A stretch of DNA of 64,000 bases from Micromonospora zingiberis (GTDB lineage: Bacteria > Actinomycetota > Actinomycetes > Mycobacteriales > Micromonosporaceae), in the NCBI RefSeq assembly GCF_004331455.1, contig NZ_SJJR01000001.1, positions 496,001 to 560,000 on the forward strand, in the 5' to 3' direction. Every line of letters starts with the position of its first letter. The stretch's first letter is position 1. A model generated the notes under the pieces. The model was not told where the DNA came from. It did not search any database and saw only the letters and a program-made list of their open reading frames with translations. Shown here piece after piece: positions 16,571-24,492 of the stretch. The position numbers and the translations under genes were made by a program.

Positions 16571-17880
16571 TCCCCACCGAGCACCGGCTGCCCAGGTCGG
16601 TCCTTGACGAGTTGGCCGCCGGTCGCGGTGGCGCGGACGCCGTGGCCCGGTTACGGGCCGCCCAACACAGTAAATCGGTGCTGCTGGTCCGCTCGATCGT
16701 CCTGCTGCTGCGGGAGCGGGGGCACCCCGACCGGGCGGCGGTCGAGGCGGCGTACCGGCTGCTGGCCGGGATGCGGCCCGACCAACGCGCCACGGCGCTC
16801 GGGCATCCGCCGGTGGCCGCCTGGGCGTTCGGCACCGCGGCACTGCTCGGCGGGGCCGACGCCGCGCAGGCGTACCCCGGGTTGCTGGCCGCGGTGGCGG
16901 CGACCGCGGCCGTACGCGCCGGGACCGACGCCGACCTCGACGTCCCGCTCGCCACCGGCGCCAACGGCCGGTTGGATCTGCCCGGCCTCGGCACGGCAAC
17001 GCTGCCGGTCTCCACCACCCGGGCCCGGATCCGGGTCACCGGCGGAGGTGCCTGGGCGTACGGCGCGGGCGAGCGGGTCGCCATCGGCGCCGGGTCGACC
17101 GACCCGCGCTGGCAGCCGATGCTCCGGCTGGAGTTCGCACACCACGGACTGCGGCTGTCCCTGCTACTGGACACCCGCACCTGGCGACATGTTCCCGGCA
17201 TCGGCGCCGGCCACCGGATCGGCGGCGGATTGACCGGCCCCTGGCGGTCCCGACTGGACGGGGCATGGCGCGTCCTGGTCGAGGACCACCGACCGGTCGC
17301 CGAGGAGATCTCCGGCGCGATGCGGGCGCTGGTGCCGGTCCCCTCGCCCCGGGCCGGCAGCCGCAGCGGCACGTTCCACCACGCCTTCGGATCGGTGGCC
17401 ATGTCGCTGCCACCGGACGCCCGGTCCGCCGCCGTCGTGCTGGCCCACGAGATCCAGCACGCCAAACTGGCCGCGTTGAACGACATGTTCGCCCTGCTGG
17501 AGCCGGGGCCGCCGGAACTGTTCTACGCGCCGTGGCGGACCGACCCGCGGCCCCTGGACGGCCTGTTGCACGGCGTGTACGCGCATCTGGGGGTGGCGGG
17601 GTTCTGGCGCCGGCAGGCCCGGGTGACGGTCGCCGGTGCGGCCCGGTACCGCGCCGAGGTCGAGTTCGCCCGGTGGACCAGGGCCGCCGGTGACACCGTA
17701 CGGGTGCTGGCCGCGCAGCGGCGGCTGACCCCGGTGGGCCGGCACCTGGTCGACGGCATGGCCGGGGTGCTCGCCCGCTGGGCGACGGAGCCGGTGACGT
17801 CGCGGGCGGCCGAGCGGGCCCGGCAACTACTCGACGGGCACCGCAACCGGTGGGACCGGCGCCGGGCGCCGACCGGCTGA
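16567..17880 (+). CDS. HExxH-motif protein of the FxsB system (stand-alone)
   Basis: A 437-residue protein of the HExxH-domain family linked to FxSxx/radical SAM maturation. The zinc-site motif LAHEIQHAKL places His294, Glu295 and His298, so metal ligands and the general base appear intact. The N-terminal 150 residues are Ala/Arg/Leu-rich helices and the middle is beta-rich. It starts at the ATG 16567 that overlaps the FxsB stop, so the two proteins are made in coupled fashion. In many genomes an HExxH-like part is fused to FxsB, sometimes with a degenerate site; here it is separate and apparently active. Likely roles are leader cleavage or a further peptide modification; neither is proven. 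Confidence 0.8.
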   Translation: MIPTEHRLPRSVLDELAAGRGGADAVARLRAAQHSKSVLLVRSIVLLLRERGHPDRAAVEAAYRLLAGMRPDQRATALGHPPVAAWAFGTAALLGGADAAQAYPGLLAAVAATAAVRAGTDADLDVPLATGANGRLDLPGLGTATLPVSTTRARIRVTGGGAWAYGAGERVAIGAGSTDPRWQPMLRLEFAHHGLRLSLLLDTRTWRHVPGIGAGHRIGGGLTGPWRSRLDGAWRVLVEDHRPVAEEISGAMRALVPVPSPRAGSRSGTFHHAFGSVAMSLPPDARSAAVVLAHEIQHAKLAALNDMFALLEPGPPELFYAPWRTDPRPLDGLLHGVYAHLGVAGFWRRQARVTVAGAARYRAEVEFARWTRAAGDTVRVLAAQRRLTPVGRHLVDGMAGVLARWATEPVTSRAAERARQLLDGHRNRWDRRRAPTG

Positions 17881-17903
17881 CAACCCGTATCGCTGGTCTC
17901 CAT

Positions 17904-17909
17904 TACGCT
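17904..17909 (+). promoter_or_regulatory. -10 box giving a likely leaderless transcript
   Basis: TACGCT fits TANNNT and ends 6 bp before the A of the ATG at 17916, the usual spacing between -10 and transcription start. No Shine-Dalgarno sequence precedes that ATG, so the next gene may be transcribed from its own promoter as a leaderless mRNA rather than only as part of the fxsB operon. A CTGACA at 17877-17882 is too far (21 bp) to be a good -35. Confidence 0.45.
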
Positions 17910-17915
17910 GTGTCC

Positions 17916-18704
17916 ATGGGGGAGGGTATCGACCAGCCGACGCGCCGTGAGTGCTTCGTGATCGCACCGATCGGCCCGGAGGGCTCGGACATCCGCAAAC
18001 GCAGCGACCAGATCCTCAAGCACGTCATCCGGCCGGTGGTGGAGAAGCGCGGCTACGTCGCGGTACGTGGCGACGAAATCGAACGCGCTGGCCTGATCAC
18101 CTCCCAGGTGCTGGACCGGATCATCCAGAACGACCTGGTCATCGCCGACCTCACCGACCAGAACCCGAACGTCTTCTACGAGCTGGCGGTCCGGCACGCG
18201 CTGCGCAAGCCGTTCGTGCAGCTGCTGGCGAAGGACCAACAACTGCCGTTCGACGTGCAGGGCATGCGGGTGATCCTGGTCGACCACACCGACCTGGACA
18301 GCGTGCACAACGCCAAGGACCAGCTCGGTCGGGCCATCGACGCCTTCGGTGAGGGTGCCGACATCGTCACCCCGATGTCGGTCGCCCTCACCCTGCAAGA
18401 GCTACGCGGGTCGTCCAGCCCGCGCGAGGCCGGCCTGTCCCAGATCATCGAGACCCTGCCGCAGATGATGGACATCCTCCAGGACGTGCAGCGGCACCTG
18501 GGCACGGGCAGCTTCAGCGAGGGCCCGGCCGACGACGACCACCGCCGGCTGCGCACGCTCGTCGAGTCGCTGGCCGCCCGGGGTGGGGTGACCGAGGACG
18601 ACCTGACCGGGCTGCTCGGCGGTGGCAGCAGCAGCCGGTTCGAACGCTGGGTCGAGGCGCTCATCCAGCGGGTCGGTCGCGCCAACAATCACCGCCCCGG
18701 CTGA
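17916..18704 (+). CDS. Nucleoside deoxyribosyltransferase/TIR-like Rossmannoid protein
   Basis: A 262-residue protein. The N-terminal 150 residues have the pattern CFVIAPIG, a GYVAVRGDEIERAGLI segment, LVIADLTDQNPNVFYELAVR and a Pro/Leu-rich strand. This is the fold signature of nucleoside 2-deoxyribosyltransferase-like and TIR-like proteins; Glu89 in VFYEL sits where the catalytic glutamate is expected. The C-terminal third is helical and charged. Related domains cleave N-glycosidic bonds of nucleotides or NAD, so an effector role is plausible but unproven. It lies 35 bp behind the HExxH gene. The ATG at 17916 was chosen over a 22-residue extension because of the leaderless -10. Confidence 0.75.
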   Translation: MGEGIDQPTRRECFVIAPIGPEGSDIRKRSDQILKHVIRPVVEKRGYVAVRGDEIERAGLITSQVLDRIIQNDLVIADLTDQNPNVFYELAVRHALRKPFVQLLAKDQQLPFDVQGMRVILVDHTDLDSVHNAKDQLGRAIDAFGEGADIVTPMSVALTLQELRGSSSPREAGLSQIIETLPQMMDILQDVQRHLGTGSFSEGPADDDHRRLRTLVESLAARGGVTEDDLTGLLGGGSSSRFERWVEALIQRVGRANNHRPG

Positions 18705-18715
18705 GCCGCCGTCGA

Positions 18716-18777
18716 GCGGCTCCCGGCCGGGTCGGAGCGGTCTTCGATCGGCTTCCGGCCGGGTCGGAGCTGGTCGC
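18716..18777. repeat. Short direct repeat between convergent genes
   Basis: Two copies of a CGGCTYCCGGCCGGGTCGGAGC unit, about 36 bp apart, lie between the stop codons of two convergent genes. There is no T-run, so it is not a textbook terminator, although the GC-rich half could fold back on itself. Confidence 0.5.
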
Positions 18778-18781
18778 GCGG

Positions 18782-20398
18782 TCAGCTCGACATGACCCGG
18801 GTGTGCAGGTCGGTGACGACCTTGCGGGCCGACTCGAACGCCCCGGCCTGCCAGGCGATGTAGTGGCTGAGGTGGTCACCGGCGAAGTACACCCGGCCGT
18901 CGGGCTCCAGCAGCCGGCCGTAGTGCCCGCCGCTGGTGCGCGACGGCCACGACACCCAGCCGCCCTCGGAGTAACGGGTGCGGTCCCAGGCCACCGAGAA
19001 CGAGGTCTCCAGCTCGGTGCGGTACTTCTCGCCGTGGATCCGGACTCCCTGCGCGACCGCGCGGGCCTCCCGCTCGGCCGGTGACAGGGCGGCGTACGCC
19101 CGGGCGTTGGCCCCGGTGTTGTAGTACCCGACGACCAGGCCCTTGGCACCGTGGTAGCCGTACGACGGGTACCAGATCGCGGCCAGGTCCAGGTTGGTGT
19201 TGGTGATGCCGGAGTAGATGTTCTCGTCCTGCTCCCACCACCGCCGGCGGTACTGCAACCCGATCTTCCCGGTGGCGTTCGGGACGGCGTACGCCAGGGC
19301 GGTCCGGACCGGCTCGGCGAGGTTCGACGGGATCTTCGCCAGCACCTGCGGCGGAATCGTGCAGACACAGAAGTCCGCGGTGGCGGTCCGCGTCCGGCCG
19401 TCGGCTCCGGCGTAGACCACGGAAACACCGGAGCCGGTGTTCGAGATGGACCGGACCTCGGCGCCGTAGGTGATGAGGCGCCGACCCACGGCCTCCTCCA
19501 GGGCGTACGCGATGCGGTCCATCCCACCCACCGGCTGGAACATCAGCATCGCCTGGTCGTAGCCGAACTCGAAGGAGATGTACCGGCCGACACCGCTGGC
19601 CAGCACGTCGGCCAGCGGGTACGGGGTGAGCTTCGGCGTACCCGCCTCGAAGCCGGCACCCGGCTCCACCTCGTAGCCACGCCGGTTGGTGCCCGCGTAC
19701 CGCCAACTGGCCGCCGGGTCGCCGGCCACCCGGCCGCCGATGGCGCCGAACCCGCGCAGGAACTCCAGCAGCCGTTCCTTGTCCTCACCGGTCAGGTACC
19801 CGTCGAGGGTGCCCTGGTCGGTGGCCTTGGCGAGCAGTTCGGAGACGTAGCCGTAGACATCGGCCTTGGCCTCCCGGTGCCGGATCGGCCGGCCGGAGAG
19901 CGCACCGACGTTGTCGTTGAAGTAATAGCTGTCCGCGTTCTGGTTGCCGAAGACCTCGACCGGCACGCCCAGCTCCCGGCAGTAGTCCAGGGTCACCATG
20001 TGCTGGGCGATCCGCGCCGGCCCGGCGTTGAGGTACTGGCCACCGGTGAACCGGGCCCGCTGGGTCTGCCCGTCCAGGTCCGTTTCCACGGTGCCACCGC
20101 GCACCGTCCAGTTGCGACCGCCGGGACGGCTGCGCGCCTCCAGGATCCGCACCTGGTAGCCCGCCTTGCCAAGCTCGTACGCGGTCGCCAGGCCGGCGAT
20201 GCCGGCGCCGAGGACGAGGACGGATTTCGTGGTCCGGCCGGTGAGGGTGAAGTCGGAGCGTTCGGGGGCCCGGAACGCCGGTGCCGCCTGCGCGGCCGGC
20301 GTCAGGCCCAGGGCACCCATGGTGCCGTAGAGGACACCCGCTCCGCCGGACACCCCGACCGCCTGTAGGAACTGGCGCCGCGTCGTTGGTGTGGTCAC
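18782..20398 (-). CDS. Tat-exported flavin monoamine oxidase family protein
   Basis: A 538-residue FAD enzyme. The N terminus is a twin-arginine signal (TRRQFLQAVG followed by a hydrophobic stretch ending in AAQA). The dinucleotide-binding fold is clear (VLVLGAGIAGLATAYELGKAGY, then EARSRPGGR). The C-terminal FAD contact has VYFAGDHLSHYIAWQAGAFESA, as in L-amino-acid and monoamine oxidases. It would oxidise an extracellular amine or amino acid to imine and H2O2; the substrate is unknown. The GTG at 20398 has GGGAGG 6 bp upstream, better than the GTG five codons earlier. Confidence 0.9.
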   Translation of the reverse strand: MTTPTTRRQFLQAVGVSGGAGVLYGTMGALGLTPAAQAAPAFRAPERSDFTLTGRTTKSVLVLGAGIAGLATAYELGKAGYQVRILEARSRPGGRNWTVRGGTVETDLDGQTQRARFTGGQYLNAGPARIAQHMVTLDYCRELGVPVEVFGNQNADSYYFNDNVGALSGRPIRHREAKADVYGYVSELLAKATDQGTLDGYLTGEDKERLLEFLRGFGAIGGRVAGDPAASWRYAGTNRRGYEVEPGAGFEAGTPKLTPYPLADVLASGVGRYISFEFGYDQAMLMFQPVGGMDRIAYALEEAVGRRLITYGAEVRSISNTGSGVSVVYAGADGRTRTATADFCVCTIPPQVLAKIPSNLAEPVRTALAYAVPNATGKIGLQYRRRWWEQDENIYSGITNTNLDLAAIWYPSYGYHGAKGLVVGYYNTGANARAYAALSPAEREARAVAQGVRIHGEKYRTELETSFSVAWDRTRYSEGGWVSWPSRTSGGHYGRLLEPDGRVYFAGDHLSHYIAWQAGAFESARKVVTDLHTRVMSS

Positions 20399-20479
20399 CG
20401 TCGCCTCCCTCACACAAGATCGATGGGTGACGATCTCAGTGACGGATTTCGCCGATGCGTCGTCGCGGTAACGCGGGCG

Positions 20480-20932
20480 TCACCGGTCGGCGGCGACGGC
20501 GACCATCCAGGTGGCGAGAATGGCGAAGGTCAGCACCACCGGAATGGCCGCCACCGTCGGCGTGACCAGCGTCCGCACCCAACTGGGGGTGGTGGCCCGG
20601 AACGGGGTGGTGTTCATGTCGAACGGGATCACGTCCGGGCTGGCCGGGTCGGTCAGGCGATTTGCGGCGGCGGCATAGAGCCGCCGGTAGAGGCGCTCCT
20701 GGTGCAGGTAGTAGGCATCCAACCCCCAGAAGATGGCGGTCGGCAACAGGGCGAGCAGGGTCACGTGGGACGAGGCACCGGACTGGGTGGTCAACAGCGC
20801 GAAGACGGCCGACACCACGGTGACCGTCCAGCCGCGAATGGTGAAGGAGTGCTGGGACAGACGACCGATGGTCGCCTGGAGGGTGTCGAGGTGGCGGACG
20901 CGCAGATCGGTGTCATCGGACATGTTGACCAT
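20480..20932 (-). CDS. Small membrane protein, SFxIxGWxVTxVSAxFAL family
   Basis: A 150-residue protein with three hydrophobic segments at about 32-50, 56-77 and 120-147. The motif HSFTIRGWTVTVVSAVFALL followed by IFWGLDAYYLHQERLYRRLY is that of a widespread bacterial family of unknown function which I associate with mobile and defence islands. A predicted soluble loop of about 40 residues (RRLYAAAANRLTDP onward) lies between segments 2 and 3. It stands alone between the amine oxidase and the Nudix operon, on the same strand. No enzymatic motif is evident. Confidence 0.7.
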   Translation of the reverse strand: MVNMSDDTDLRVRHLDTLQATIGRLSQHSFTIRGWTVTVVSAVFALLTTQSGASSHVTLLALLPTAIFWGLDAYYLHQERLYRRLYAAAANRLTDPASPDVIPFDMNTTPFRATTPSWVRTLVTPTVAAIPVVLTFAILATWMVAVAADR

Positions 20933-21195
20933 CCCTGGGTGCTGGCCGGACCGCTGGATCGTAGATCAGCGGTGCACGCCGGCGCCTGCACGGATCGCGC
21001 GTTCAACACCGGCCGCCGGCGAGGCGGTCGAGAGTGGTCAGTTCGGCAAGGAGACCGGTGACGCGGGCCCGGATCCGATCGCGGACCTCGCGCACGACGG
21101 ATAGGGGTGAGCCGGCGGGATCGGCGAGCTGCCAGTCCTCGGATACGGGTTCGGCTCCTCAAGGGTGACGACTCACCCGCGCGAAGACGCTGCGA
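20933..21195. other. Intergenic region without recognised features
   Basis: Contains no credible ORF, hairpin or palindrome that I can support. It separates the Nudix-ending operon from the small membrane protein gene; the promoter of the latter should lie here. Confidence 0.5.
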
Positions 21196-21633
21196 TCAGA
21201 CGAGGAGGTCTCGCCAGCGGGCGATGGTCCTCTTGTACGGCTCGGGCATGTGCAGACCCACCACCTCGTCGTACCCGAACACGCCGAGGTCCTTGTGTTC
21301 GGCCGAATATGCGAGATCCTCCGACCCCATATATCTCGCGCCGTAGCTGACGATGAAGACGTGCCGCAATGGCGTGATCTCGTAAACCCAGGTGTCCACG
21401 ATGTCGACGCTGGCTACCGTAAGGCCGAGTTCCTCGGCGACCTCTCGGCAGACGCCATCCTCGGGTGTCTCACCGACTTCGAGCTTGCCGCCGGGTAGCT
21501 CCCACTCGTCTCGCTCGTTCTTGAGCAGCGGCACCCGGCCGTGGTAGTCGACAACCAGCTTCACCGAGATCGGCAACTGATACTCGAAGTAGCCTGGATT
21601 GCGTTCGACAAGGTACGGGGGATGTTCGGTCAT
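21196..21633 (-). CDS. Nudix hydrolase
   Basis: A 145-residue Nudix protein. The Nudix box runs from GGKLEVGE through REVAEELGL, matching GX5EX7REUXEEXGU, so the metal-binding glutamates are present. Such enzymes hydrolyse nucleoside diphosphates linked to another group; substrate is not predictable here. GAGG stands 7 bp before the ATG at 21633, making it a better start than the ATG four codons upstream. It is the last gene of a four-gene operon with the dioxygenase, TPR/TM and PP2C-like genes. Confidence 0.88.
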   Translation of the reverse strand: MTEHPPYLVERNPGYFEYQLPISVKLVVDYHGRVPLLKNERDEWELPGGKLEVGETPEDGVCREVAEELGLTVASVDIVDTWVYEITPLRHVFIVSYGARYMGSEDLAYSAEHKDLGVFGYDEVVGLHMPEPYKRTIARWRDLLV

Positions 21634-21696
21634 ACGGATCCTCATGGGTTGCGGGGAGCGGGCCTCCGGCGAACTCTCGAGCAGCAGGGCGTGGAC

Positions 21697-22497
21697 TCAG
21701 TTCGGGGTGAGTAGCACGGCAGCCACATCATCGGCTCGTTTGAACCGGCCCGCCCCTTGTGTGGGCCGGTTCTCGGCCTCCCGGATCAGCTTCTCCAGGT
21801 ACGGCAGGCCGTGGTCCAAGGCATGCAGGATCACGTCTGCCCAGTCCCGGTAGATCTGGTAGTCGGTGATCAGCCGGGCGAAGCCGTCCGTGCAGAGCAG
21901 GACGGCGTCGGTTGCCGCCCAGGTGCCTGCGACACCGTGCGGGCGCAAGCGGCGTCGCAGATGACCGGAGAAGATGGATTCGCTGTCGCCGGAAGTCATG
22001 GTGTACAGCCGCCGCTCGTGCATGGCGGCGGTAACCCGTTCGGGATCCTTTTCACGGGCTGCGACCGCCGCCGCTTCGCGGCGGTCAAAATACCCGGTGG
22101 CCAGCACGGAGGGCTCACGACCTGCGATCACGGCTGTCGCATCGCCGATTCGGCTGATGTCATAACTGGTGCCCTGGTCGACGCAGAGCGCGATCGAGCA
22201 TGCCGGTGGCACTCGCTCGGCCGGAAATTTCAGGGCCGCCTGCCGCTCAGCGACATCATCGGCAACCGCCTCGAGCAGCGTGGCGGCCGAGCCCCGATAC
22301 CCGTCGGCGCCGGCCTCGGACAAGTATTGACCGATGGTGTCCACCAGCCACTGCACATCGCTTTCGGCAGGTAGCGCGGCCTCCTGATACAGGTCGGTGG
22401 CCCCATCGATCACCCAGGCGAGAGTCCCTCCATAGCCGACCCGGTCTTCGTTCGTCCGTACGCCACCTGCCGTTGATATCGCCGTTCGCATCCGCAC
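21697..22497 (-). CDS. PP2C-like protein phosphatase
   Basis: A 266-residue protein with PP2C (PPM) fold motifs in order: NEDRVG with Asp18, WVIDGATDL with Asp31 and Gly32, a RIGDATAVI strand, and LLCTDGFARL near residue 220. These acidic residues bind the two metal ions in PPM phosphatases. It is shorter and more divergent than housekeeping PstP, so the substrate may be a partner encoded nearby. It begins 13 bp after the TPR/TM gene and precedes the Nudix gene; co-transcription is likely. The start could be the GTG at 22497 or the ATG two codons later. Confidence 0.78.
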   Translation of the reverse strand: MRMRTAISTAGGVRTNEDRVGYGGTLAWVIDGATDLYQEAALPAESDVQWLVDTIGQYLSEAGADGYRGSAATLLEAVADDVAERQAALKFPAERVPPACSIALCVDQGTSYDISRIGDATAVIAGREPSVLATGYFDRREAAAVAAREKDPERVTAAMHERRLYTMTSGDSESIFSGHLRRRLRPHGVAGTWAATDAVLLCTDGFARLITDYQIYRDWADVILHALDHGLPYLEKLIREAENRPTQGAGRFKRADDVAAVLLTPN

Positions 22498-22510
22498 CGG
22501 TCGCCGTCCC

Positions 22511-23536
22511 TCATGACATCCACGAGGCGGGTAAGAAGATCCCCGCCCCGATCAGCGCACAGCCGAACGCAACTGCCACTACCACTCGGCGTATCCGACT
22601 GTTATTGACAAGAGAGAACGTACCGAACACCACACCGACCGCGCCGGAGGCCACGAGCATCAGCCGGATGCCGTCGATTCCTCCGGTCTGACTCGCGATG
22701 TTCCCACCGGTGGCGATGAACGCGACGACCGCCGCCAGCAGGCCAAGCAGTTGAAGTTGCTGGGTCTTGAACTCGGCAAGCTCGGTACGGAAACGTTCGT
22801 GGGCCTGGGCCCACCGCGCCCGTTCCTGCATCAGGTCGATACGGACCCGAGTGGCCTGGTACTGCGTCAGTCGACGCAGATAGTCGCGGGCGGATCTCGG
22901 CTCCAACTCGATGGCCTGCGCCACCGCAGAGCGAGCCGCCTCGAACTCTCCACGCAGCGCCAGCACCCGGCCCTTCGTCTCGAAGTAGTGAGCCACCCTG
23001 CCCTGCGACAGGCTGATCGCACGGTCGATGTGGCGCTCGACCTCATCGAGTTCGTGAGGGCGCTGTGGTGTTTCGAGTCGTTCCAGATACTCGACCCAGA
23101 AGGCGGCCAGTTGGTGCACCACCGCCGGCACATCCGGCATGGCTGCGACCGCGTGGCGGGAATACTCGACGGCGCTTCGAAGGGAGGCAAGGTCACCCCG
23201 AGTGCGCGCAGCGATCGCCCGGAACGTGTGAAAATACGGCTCGGCTCCGAACTCTGCCTCGTGCTGGCGTACCACCGCAGCGTACTCCGCGTGGCGTTCC
23301 TCCCGACGTAGGCGCAGCAACAGCGCGTACAGTGCCGCGAAGCGGGTCCGCGCTCGCGCGGCCCGATCGTCGAGGATCGCCCGCAGCGCCGGCTCTGGCT
23401 CTGGATGTGCCTCCATTACCGCACGGATGGCCAGCGGAAATTCCGCATCGGCTGGTCGCGTCTTCGCCAGATCCGTGGCGAGCCGGGCCCGCGCGAGACT
23501 TGCCGTCGGAGCCGATCGGGCCCTAGGAATCCGCAC
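22511..23536 (-). CDS. TPR protein with C-terminal membrane anchor
   Basis: A 341-residue protein of unknown function. Residues 1-215 are helical repeats of TPR character (RAIAARTRGDLASLRSAVEY; RVLALRGEFEAARSAVAQAI). A charged helix (about 220-260, rich in Arg, Glu and Gln) probably forms a coiled coil. Three hydrophobic segments follow (QLLGLLAAVVAFIAT; IRLMLVASGAVGVVFGTF; VVVAVAFGCALIGAGIFL). It would sit on the inner face of the membrane as a docking protein. The GTG start at 23536 overlaps the end of the dioxygenase gene by 14 bp. Confidence 0.65.
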   Translation of the reverse strand: MRIPRARSAPTASLARARLATDLAKTRPADAEFPLAIRAVMEAHPEPEPALRAILDDRAARARTRFAALYALLLRLRREERHAEYAAVVRQHEAEFGAEPYFHTFRAIAARTRGDLASLRSAVEYSRHAVAAMPDVPAVVHQLAAFWVEYLERLETPQRPHELDEVERHIDRAISLSQGRVAHYFETKGRVLALRGEFEAARSAVAQAIELEPRSARDYLRRLTQYQATRVRIDLMQERARWAQAHERFRTELAEFKTQQLQLLGLLAAVVAFIATGGNIASQTGGIDGIRLMLVASGAVGVVFGTFSLVNNSRIRRVVVAVAFGCALIGAGIFLPASWMS

Positions 23537-24260
23537 GCTGGAACCCCCGATTCAGCCATGCATAAGGATGGCCGCTTTTGACCTTGGCGAGTAGCCGCAC
23601 GAGAAGCCGATCACCGCTGAACTCCGCCCGTCCGTGCAGTATTCGATGATTATGGATCAGGTATCCGTCCCCCGCAGCAAGATGGACGGTCCTCGCGGTG
23701 ACGCGAACCAGGTGCCGGAATTCCGCGGCCGGATCCCCCGGTCCATAGGTGCTGTGCGGCTGGGCAACATCGTCATCGCGGTAGCGAATCCTGATGAGAC
23801 CAGTTCGCATATCCAGGACAGCGACATCACGCGCACCCTCAGCAGTGACCAACCGCAACCCGGCCAACACCGACTCGGCATGATCGAGACGGAGTTGCCG
23901 TAGGACGCGCGCCCCATCGACCAGGACCCCTTCTCCGCCATCGGGCGCACCGGACACCATCAAGGCGGCAACCAGGCTGGGCGGCTGGTCGTGGAGGCTT
24001 CGATCTGTGTGCGGCGACAGGAGGCCGCGAGAGAAACCCGCAACGTTTTCCAGATGATCAGGCACCTCTCGCGGCGAAATGATCGTGAGCCCTGCACCTG
24101 CTTGATGCGGATGGTCAACAGGCTCCGTCCAGGTGTCGAGCAACTCCCGGACTTCGGCGACACCCCCCTGCTTGATCAGTACAATGCCGTCACGGGCAAG
24201 AATAGCGGGAATCTGGTCGGCGGCGATCTGGGTTCCACCGTCCGTCTCCAGCAGTCGCAT
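23523..24260 (-). CDS. TauD/clavaminate-synthase-like Fe(II)/2-oxoglutarate dioxygenase
   Basis: A 245-residue oxygenase. The facial triad is visible: His84 and Asp86 in LSPHTDRS, and the distal His in LIHNHRILHGR, followed by the oxoglutarate-binding Arg (DRLLVRLL). TauD-like enzymes hydroxylate or otherwise oxidise small molecules; the substrate is unknown. It is the first gene of the operon with the TPR/TM, PP2C-like and Nudix genes, and it overlaps the second gene. Its sequence and its promoter region are more AT-rich than neighbouring genes, a hint of acquisition. Confidence 0.85.
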   Translation of the reverse strand: MRLLETDGGTQIAADQIPAILARDGIVLIKQGGVAEVRELLDTWTEPVDHPHQAGAGLTIISPREVPDHLENVAGFSRGLLSPHTDRSLHDQPPSLVAALMVSGAPDGGEGVLVDGARVLRQLRLDHAESVLAGLRLVTAEGARDVAVLDMRTGLIRIRYRDDDVAQPHSTYGPGDPAAEFRHLVRVTARTVHLAAGDGYLIHNHRILHGRAEFSGDRLLVRLLAKVKSGHPYAWLNRGFQRADS

Positions 24261-24299
24261 GGCCCGCCCAGCAATGTTCGAGTGACGTCGTCGAGCAAT

Positions 24300-24311
24300 C
24301 GACTATAGTCG
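24300..24311 (-). promoter_or_regulatory. Palindrome with TATAGT in the dioxygenase operon promoter region
   Basis: CGACTATAGTCG is a perfect 12-bp palindrome about 40 bp upstream of the dioxygenase ATG, in an unusually AT-rich stretch (24290-24400). Its centre reads TATAGT on the minus strand, a strong -10 hexamer that would give a short leader. A repressor could bind the palindrome and cover the -10. The -35 region is weak. Confidence 0.4.
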
Positions 24312-24492
24312 AAGAATCTCGCCGGAATATCGCTGGAAAAAATCCGACAGCAGCTCACGATCTTTCTAATTCCACGAGCCGCAAATTCCAGATTGCGTCG
24401 CCTTACGGGGCGGACGATGGCAGCGCGGCCACGCTGGCCAACACCGGCGGTCACGCGATGCCCTCCCACCGAGGGTGCAGGGACACGAGCGG

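Noticed and set aside
18700..18780. Rho-independent terminator between convergent genes
   Set aside because: The sequence is a direct repeat without a clear long stem or T-run.
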